From Buttiauxella gaviniae (GTDB lineage Bacteria > Pseudomonadota > Gammaproteobacteria > Enterobacterales > Enterobacteriaceae), in contig NZ_JBFMVT010000002.1 in NCBI RefSeq assembly GCF_040786275.1, positions 1,116,001-1,180,000 of the forward strand: DNA of 64,000 nt, written 5' to 3'. Made by a program: the position numbers and the translations under genes. A model generated the notes under the pieces. It was not told where the DNA came from. It saw only the letters and a program-made list of their open reading frames with translations, and did not search any database. Shown piece after piece: positions 58,766 to 64,000 of the stretch. Position 1 is the first letter of the stretch; every line of letters begins with the position of its first letter.

Positions 58766-61126
58766 GTGTCGCAAGCTCGTCAGGGGTTTCTTTTAACTCG
58801 CCATTGGCGAGATTCCCCGCTCGGTACTGAAGTTGAGTTTTGGCTGGCAACGGACGATGGGCCGGTGAAAGTGCGTCTGCCGCACCAGGAATCTGTCGCC
58901 TTTATTCCGCAATCACAGCGTTCTGAAACCGAACGCCTGCTCGCTAACGAAAGCCAGTATCGCCTCACGCCGCTGCCTCTCAAAGATTTTCATCGTCAGC
59001 CCATTTGCGGGCTTTATTGCCGCCAGCATCGCCAACTTATGCGTATTGAAAAACTGCTGCGCGATGGCGGCATTACGGTTTATGAAGCCGATATTCGCCC
59101 ACCTGAACGGTTTTTGATGGAGCGCTTTATTACCGCGCCGGTCTGGTTTAGCGGTGAGCCAAAAAATAACGTAATTGTTGAAACGAAACTTAAACCCGCA
59201 CCGGACTATCGCCCGCCGCTGAAATGGGTGTCGCTGGATATCGAAACCAATCGTCATGGCGAGCTGTATTGCATCGGACTTGAAGGCTGCGGGCAGCGAA
59301 TCGTCTACATGCTTGGCCCGGAAAATGGCGATGCCAGCGGGCTGGATTTTACACTGGAATATGTTGCCAGCCGCCCGCTGCTTTTAGAAAGACTCAACGC
59401 CTGGTTTGCCGAGCACGATCCTGACGTTTTGATTGGCTGGAATGTCGTGCAGTTCGATTTGCGTGTGCTGCAGAAAATGGCGGATCGCTATCAGGTGCCG
59501 CTACGTCTTGGGCGGGGAAACAGTTTGCTGGAATGGCGCGAGCACGGTTTTAAACAAGGCGTATTTTTCGCTCAGGCCGCGGGCCGCGTGATTATTGATG
59601 GTATCGAAGCGCTGCGATCCGCATTCTGGAATTTCTCTTCGTTTTCGCTGGAAGCGGTGTCCCAGGAACTGCTCGGTGAAGGTAAAGCCATTGATAATCC
59701 ATGGCAGCGAATGGACGAAATCGATCGCCGTTTTGCCGAAGATAAACCTGCGCTTGCGAAATACAACCTTAAAGACTGCGAGCTGGTGACGCGGATTTTC
59801 CATAAAACGGAGCTGATGCCCTTCCTGCTTGAACGGGCAACGGTGAATGGTTTGCCACTTGATAAACACGGCGGTTCGGTTGCCGCGTTTGGTCATTTAT
59901 ATATTCCGCGTATGCACCGGGCGGGTTACGTCGCACCTAATCTTGGGGATGTGCCGCCGCAGGCAAGCCCCGGAGGCTATGTAATGGACTCGCGCCCCGG
60001 CCTGTATGACTCGGTGTTAGTGCTGGATTACAAAAGCCTTTATCCGTCGATTATTCGCACTTTTCTTATCGACCCGGTTGGCCTGGTTGAAGGTATGGCG
60101 CATCCGGAACCTGAACATTCGGTGGACGGTTTTCTAGGCGCGCATTTTTCCAGAACCACACATTGCCTGCCGGAAATCGTCGGGCAAATCTGGTCCGGCC
60201 GCGATGAGGCAAAGCGTCACGGAAATAAACCATTGTCCCAGGCATTGAAAATCATCATGAATGCCTTTTATGGCGTACTGGGCACCAGCGCGTGTCGTTT
60301 CTTTGATCCGCGTCTGGCGTCGTCGATCACCATGCGTGGTCATCAGATCATGCTGCAAACTAAAGCCTTGATTGAATCCCAGGGGTATGACGTGATTTAC
60401 GGTGATACCGATTCCACGTTTGTCTGGCTCAAAAAAGCGCATTCCGAGCAAGACGCAGCGCGCATTGGTAAGCAGTTAGTCGACCATGTGAATACCTGGT
60501 GGAAGACTCATCTGCAAGAAACGCAGCAGTTGGATAGCCAGCTTGAGCTGGAGTTTGAGTCCCATTTTTGCCGTTTCCTGATGCCGACGATTCGCGGCAC
60601 CGTTGAAGGTTCCAAAAAACGCTACGCCGGAATGATTCAGGAAAACGATAAGCAAAGGATGGTGTTTAAAGGGCTGGAAACGGTGCGCACTGACTGGACG
60701 CCTTTAGCCCAAACATTCCAGCAAACGCTGTATTTGCGGGTGTTTCGCAACGAGCCGTACCAGGACTATATTCGCGAAACCATCGCCAGTTTGATGGCCG
60801 GTGAGCTGGACGATCAGTTGATTTACCGTAAGCGGCTGCGTCGGCCGCTAAGCGAATATCAGAAAAATGTGCCACCACATGTACGCGCGGCACGTCTTGC
60901 AGATGAACATAATCAACGACTTGGCCGCCCGGCGCAGTATCAGAACCGGGGCACCATCAAGTATGTGATTACCACCAATGGCCCTGAACCGGTGGATTAT
61001 CAGCAATCGCCTCTGGATTACGATCACTACCTGACCCGCCAGCTCCAGCCGGTGGCAGAAGGAATTTTACCTTTCCTTGAGGATGACTTTGCTACACTGA
61101 TGACAGGGCAATTGGGGCTATTTTGA
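58766..61126 (+). CDS. polB: DNA polymerase II
   Basis: SOS-induced family B polymerase with 3'-5' exonuclease, used in restart and translesion synthesis. A GTG start at 58766 gives 786 residues; E. coli has 783. The exonuclease motif is [11 protein letters not shown] near 153, polymerase motif A is [11 protein letters not shown], motif [13 protein letters not shown] and motif C YGDTDSTF. The C-terminal LMTGQLGLF is the clamp-binding peptide. Follows araD, as in K-12. Confidence 0.97.
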   Translation: MSQARQGFLLTRHWRDSPLGTEVEFWLATDDGPVKVRLPHQESVAFIPQSQRSETERLLANESQYRLTPLPLKDFHRQPICGLYCRQHRQLMRIEKLLRDGGITVYEADIRPPERFLMERFITAPVWFSGEPKNNVIVETKLKPAPDYRPPLKWVSLDIETNRHGELYCIGLEGCGQRIVYMLGPENGDASGLDFTLEYVASRPLLLERLNAWFAEHDPDVLIGWNVVQFDLRVLQKMADRYQVPLRLGRGNSLLEWREHGFKQGVFFAQAAGRVIIDGIEALRSAFWNFSSFSLEAVSQELLGEGKAIDNPWQRMDEIDRRFAEDKPALAKYNLKDCELVTRIFHKTELMPFLLERATVNGLPLDKHGGSVAAFGHLYIPRMHRAGYVAPNLGDVPPQASPGGYVMDSRPGLYDSVLVLDYKSLYPSIIRTFLIDPVGLVEGMAHPEPEHSVDGFLGAHFSRTTHCLPEIVGQIWSGRDEAKRHGNKPLSQALKIIMNAFYGVLGTSACRFFDPRLASSITMRGHQIMLQTKALIESQGYDVIYGDTDSTFVWLKKAHSEQDAARIGKQLVDHVNTWWKTHLQETQQLDSQLELEFESHFCRFLMPTIRGTVEGSKKRYAGMIQENDKQRMVFKGLETVRTDWTPLAQTFQQTLYLRVFRNEPYQDYIRETIASLMAGELDDQLIYRKRLRRPLSEYQKNVPPHVRAARLADEHNQRLGRPAQYQNRGTIKYVITTNGPEPVDYQQSPLDYDHYLTRQLQPVAEGILPFLEDDFATLMTGQLGLF

Positions 61127-61271
61127 CGGTGACTATCTCGTTTCCTTCCAGTACCATAGCGCCCTCCTGAATCATCCTTAAATCTACTTTTGAGCTACCG
61201 CCCCCTTATTGCGCGCGGTCGTTTTACTATTGCCTGCAAATCTTAGTAACTGATAATAGAGCCGAAATCTT

Positions 61272-64000
61272 ATGCCTTTTACACTTGGTCAACGTTGGAT
61301 CAGCGATACCGAAAGCGAACTGGGACTGGGTACCGTGGTCGCATTAGACCCACGCATGGTAACCCTGCTTTATCCTGCAACCGGTGAAAATCGTCTGTAT
61401 GCCAGAAATGACTCGCCTATCACACGCGTGATGTTTAATCCGGGTGATACCGTCACCAGCCATGAAGGCTGGCAACTCAAAGTTGATGAAGTTAAGGAAG
61501 AAAATGGCTTGCTGGCCTACATCGGTACGCGTCTGGATACCGAAGAAGCCGGGACCATGCTGCGTGAAGTGTTCCTCGACAGCAAACTGGTCTTCAGCAA
61601 ACCGCAGGACCGACTGTTTGCCGGGCAAATTGACAGAATGGATCGTTTCGCCCTGCGCTATCGCTCTCGCGTTTATCAAAGCGAGCAGTACCGTCAGCCG
61701 TGGAGCGGCCTGCGCGGCATGCGTACCAGCCTGATTCCGCATCAGCTTAACATCGCTCACGATGTCGGCCGCCGTCATGCGCCACGCGTTTTACTGGCTG
61801 ATGAAGTGGGTTTAGGTAAAACCATCGAAGCCGGGATGATTTTGCACCAGCAACTGCTGGCTGGCAGCGCTGAACGTGTGTTGATCGTGGTGCCAGAAAC
61901 CCTGCAACATCAGTGGCTGGTCGAAATGCTCCGCCGCTTTAACCTGCGCTTCTCTCTGTTTGATGACGAGCGTTATGCCGAAGCCCAGCACGACAGCGAT
62001 AACCCATTCGAAACAGAACAACTGGTTATCTGTTCGCTGGATTTCGTGCGCCGCAGCAAGCAGCGTCTTGAGCATCTGTGTGAAGCAGAATGGGATTTGA
62101 TGGTGGTTGATGAAGCCCACCACCTGGTATGGAGCGAAAACGCACCAAGCCGTGAATACCAGGCGATTGAACAACTCGCAGAACATATTCCAGGTATTTT
62201 GCTGTTAACCGCAACGCCTGAACAATTAGGTATGGAAAGCCACTTTGCACGTCTGCGTTTGCTGGACCCAAGCCGCTTCCACGATTTCGAGCAGTTTGTT
62301 GAAGAACAGCAGCATTACCGCCCGGTCGCCGATGCCGTGGCATTGCTGCTGGCAGGCAATCATCTGACCAATGAGCAACTCAACATGTTGAGCGATCTGA
62401 TTGGCGAGCAAGATATTGAGCCTCTGCTGCAAACCGCAAACAGCACCCGTGAAGGGAGTGATGCGGCGCGTCAGGAGCTGATTTCCATGCTGATGGACCG
62501 CCACGGCACCAGCCGCGTGCTGTTCCGTAACACCCGTAACGGCGTGAAAGGTTTCCCGAAACGCGAACTGCATACCATCCGTTTGCCGCTGCCGATGCAG
62601 TACCAGACCGCGATTAAAGTGTCCGGCATTATGGCGGCACGTAAATCTGTGGAAGAGCGCGCGCGCGACATGCTCTACCCTGAGCAAATTTATCAGGAGT
62701 TTGAAGGCGATAGCGGCACATGGTGGAACTTCGACCCTCGCGTTGAATGGCTGATGGGGCACCTGACCAGCCACCGCTCTCAAAAAGTGCTGGTGATCTG
62801 CGCCAAAGCCACCACCGCACTGCAACTTGAGCAAGTCCTGCGCGAGCGCGAAGGTATTCGTGCCGCCGTGTTCCATGAAGGGATGTCGATTATCGAACGC
62901 GACCGCGCTGCGGCCTGGTTTGCGGAAGAAGATACCGGTGCGCAAGTTTTACTGTGCTCTGAAATTGGTTCCGAAGGCCGTAACTTCCAATTTGCCAGCA
63001 ATCTGGTGATGTTCGATCTGCCGTTTAACCCGGATTTGCTGGAGCAGCGTATCGGTCGTCTGGACCGTATCGGTCAGGCGCACGACATTCAGATCCACGT
63101 TCCCTACCTGGAAAAAACCGCACAGTCGGTGCTGGTGAACTGGTTCCATGAAGGTCTGGATGCGTTCGAACACACTTGCCCGACGGGCCGCGCGATTTAC
63201 GACAATGTCTATCCGCAACTGATCGAGTATTTAGCCGCGCCAGAAAACACAGACGGTTTCGATACGCTTATTAAGCAATGTCGCGAACAGCATGACGCCC
63301 TGAAACTTCAGCTTGAGCAGGGTCGTGACCGCCTGCTGGAAATCCACTCTAACGGCGGTGAGAAATCACAGGCGCTGGCAGAAGCGATTTCTGAGCAAGA
63401 TAACGACACGAATCTGGTGAGTTTCGCGCTGAACTTGTTCGATATTGTCGGCATTAATCAGGACGACCGCGGCGATAACATGGTCGTCCTGACGCCAGGC
63501 GATCATATGCTGGTGCCGGACTTCCCAGGCCTTCCTGAAGATGGCTGCACCATTACGTTTGAACGTGATGTGGCGCTGTCACGCGAAGATGCGCAGTTTG
63601 TCACCTGGGAGCACCCGATCATTCGCAACGGCCTGGATCTGATTCTGTCTGGCGATACCGGTAGCTGTGCGCTATCACTGCTGAAAAACAAAGCGCTGCC
63701 GGTTGGCACGCTGTTGCTGGAGCTGGTGTACGTTGTTGAGGCTAAAGCGCCGAAACAATTGCAGCTTAACCGCTTCCTGCCGCCAACGCCGGTTCGTATG
63801 CTGGTAGACAAAAACGGCACCAACCTCGCGGCTCAGGTTGAGTTTGAGAGCTTTAACCGCCAGTTAAGCACGGTGAACCGCCATACCGGCAGTAAGCTTG
63901 TGAATGCGGTGCAGCAAGATGTGCATGCGATTTTGCAACTGGCGGAAGAGAAAGTCGAAGCCGAGGCACAAGTGCTGATTAAAGCCGCTCGTGAAGAGGC
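61272..64000 (+). CDS. rapA: RNA polymerase-associated ATPase RapA (3' truncated by window edge)
   Basis: Swi2/Snf2 ATPase that recycles RNA polymerase. The ATG at 61272 begins [19 protein letters not shown] and the frame stays open to the window end, 909 codons, about 94% of the E. coli length (968). Walker A is [16 protein letters not shown], the DEAH box VDEAHHLVW, and helicase motifs [19 protein letters not shown] and [11 protein letters not shown] are present. The stop lies outside the window. Confidence 0.97.
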   Translation, partial: MPFTLGQRWISDTESELGLGTVVALDPRMVTLLYPATGENRLYARNDSPITRVMFNPGDTVTSHEGWQLKVDEVKEENGLLAYIGTRLDTEEAGTMLREVFLDSKLVFSKPQDRLFAGQIDRMDRFALRYRSRVYQSEQYRQPWSGLRGMRTSLIPHQLNIAHDVGRRHAPRVLLADEVGLGKTIEAGMILHQQLLAGSAERVLIVVPETLQHQWLVEMLRRFNLRFSLFDDERYAEAQHDSDNPFETEQLVICSLDFVRRSKQRLEHLCEAEWDLMVVDEAHHLVWSENAPSREYQAIEQLAEHIPGILLLTATPEQLGMESHFARLRLLDPSRFHDFEQFVEEQQHYRPVADAVALLLAGNHLTNEQLNMLSDLIGEQDIEPLLQTANSTREGSDAARQELISMLMDRHGTSRVLFRNTRNGVKGFPKRELHTIRLPLPMQYQTAIKVSGIMAARKSVEERARDMLYPEQIYQEFEGDSGTWWNFDPRVEWLMGHLTSHRSQKVLVICAKATTALQLEQVLREREGIRAAVFHEGMSIIERDRAAAWFAEEDTGAQVLLCSEIGSEGRNFQFASNLVMFDLPFNPDLLEQRIGRLDRIGQAHDIQIHVPYLEKTAQSVLVNWFHEGLDAFEHTCPTGRAIYDNVYPQLIEYLAAPENTDGFDTLIKQCREQHDALKLQLEQGRDRLLEIHSNGGEKSQALAEAISEQDNDTNLVSFALNLFDIVGINQDDRGDNMVVLTPGDHMLVPDFPGLPEDGCTITFERDVALSREDAQFVTWEHPIIRNGLDLILSGDTGSCALSLLKNKALPVGTLLLELVYVVEAKAPKQLQLNRFLPPTPVRMLVDKNGTNLAAQVEFESFNRQLSTVNRHTGSKLVNAVQQDVHAILQLAEEKVEAEAQVLIKAAREE

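Noticed and set aside
62226-62945. Open frame of 239 codons on the minus strand
   Set aside because: Antisense shadow of rapA; the opposite strand has all helicase motifs.
1-64000. CRISPR arrays, tRNA/rRNA genes, prophage or insertion sequences
   Set aside because: No regularly spaced repeats, no tRNA-like cloverleaf flanks, and no transposase, integrase or phage structural genes were seen.

Overview
The window reads as chromosome from a member of the Enterobacteriaceae that is neither Escherichia coli nor Salmonella. Nearly every protein resembles its E. coli K-12 counterpart along its full length (judged from memory, not alignment), gene order mostly follows two K-12 segments, and ERIC/REP-type repeats, a GalR operator pair, MetJ boxes, a Fur box, a LexA box, a TPP riboswitch and SgrS are all present. 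The genus cannot be fixed from sequence alone.

Layout. (1) 1-4440: rpiA, argP, yggE, argO and mscS, in the K-12 65-min order. (2) 4600-11613: an anaerobic threonine/serine catabolic operon tdcABCDE, inserted between mscS and fbaA and lacking tdcF and tdcG. (3) 12076-15486: the glycolytic/PLP-pathway operon epd-pgk-fbaA, with Cra and CRP sites upstream. (4) 15804-21144: yggC, yggD, yggF, yggP, cmtA and cmtB, a mannitol-type PTS cluster of uncertain substrate. (5) 21502-24664: a Fur-boxed pair, a YncE-like beta-propeller and a CirA-like TonB receptor, absent from this place in K-12. (6) 24895-34555: tktA, loiP, a tandem HD/HD-GYP protein not found here in K-12, speB, speA with the small overlapping gene yqgB, and metK. 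(7) 34947-45775: galP, sprT, endA, rsmE, gshB, yqgE, yqgF, an inserted hicAB toxin-antitoxin pair, yggR, yggS, yggT, yggU, rdgB and hemW. (8) From 45859 the order jumps to the K-12 1.5-min segment: setA, sgrS/sgrT, sgrR, thiBPQ, yabI, araC, araBAD, polB, and rapA, which runs off the right edge.

Themes. Central carbon and polyamine housekeeping (rpiA, tktA, fbaA, pgk, epd, speA, speB, metK) is interleaved with nutrient-scavenging modules: tdc amino-acid fermentation, a PTS, Fur-controlled iron uptake, GalP, thiamin import and arabinose catabolism. The sgrR-sgrS-setA block handles sugar-phosphate stress. Regulation is unusually readable: class II CRP at tdc, Cra and CRP at epd, MetJ at metK, two GalR/GalS operators at galP, a TPP switch at thiB, araO2/CRP/I1/I2 at araBAD, and LexA at polB.

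No prophage, insertion sequence, tRNA, rRNA or CRISPR array was seen. I found no clearly unprecedented multi-gene system. The best candidates for something new are the structured element downstream of speB, the tandem HD/HD-GYP protein, the ERIC insertion that rewrote the thiP-thiQ junction, and the extended SgrT.
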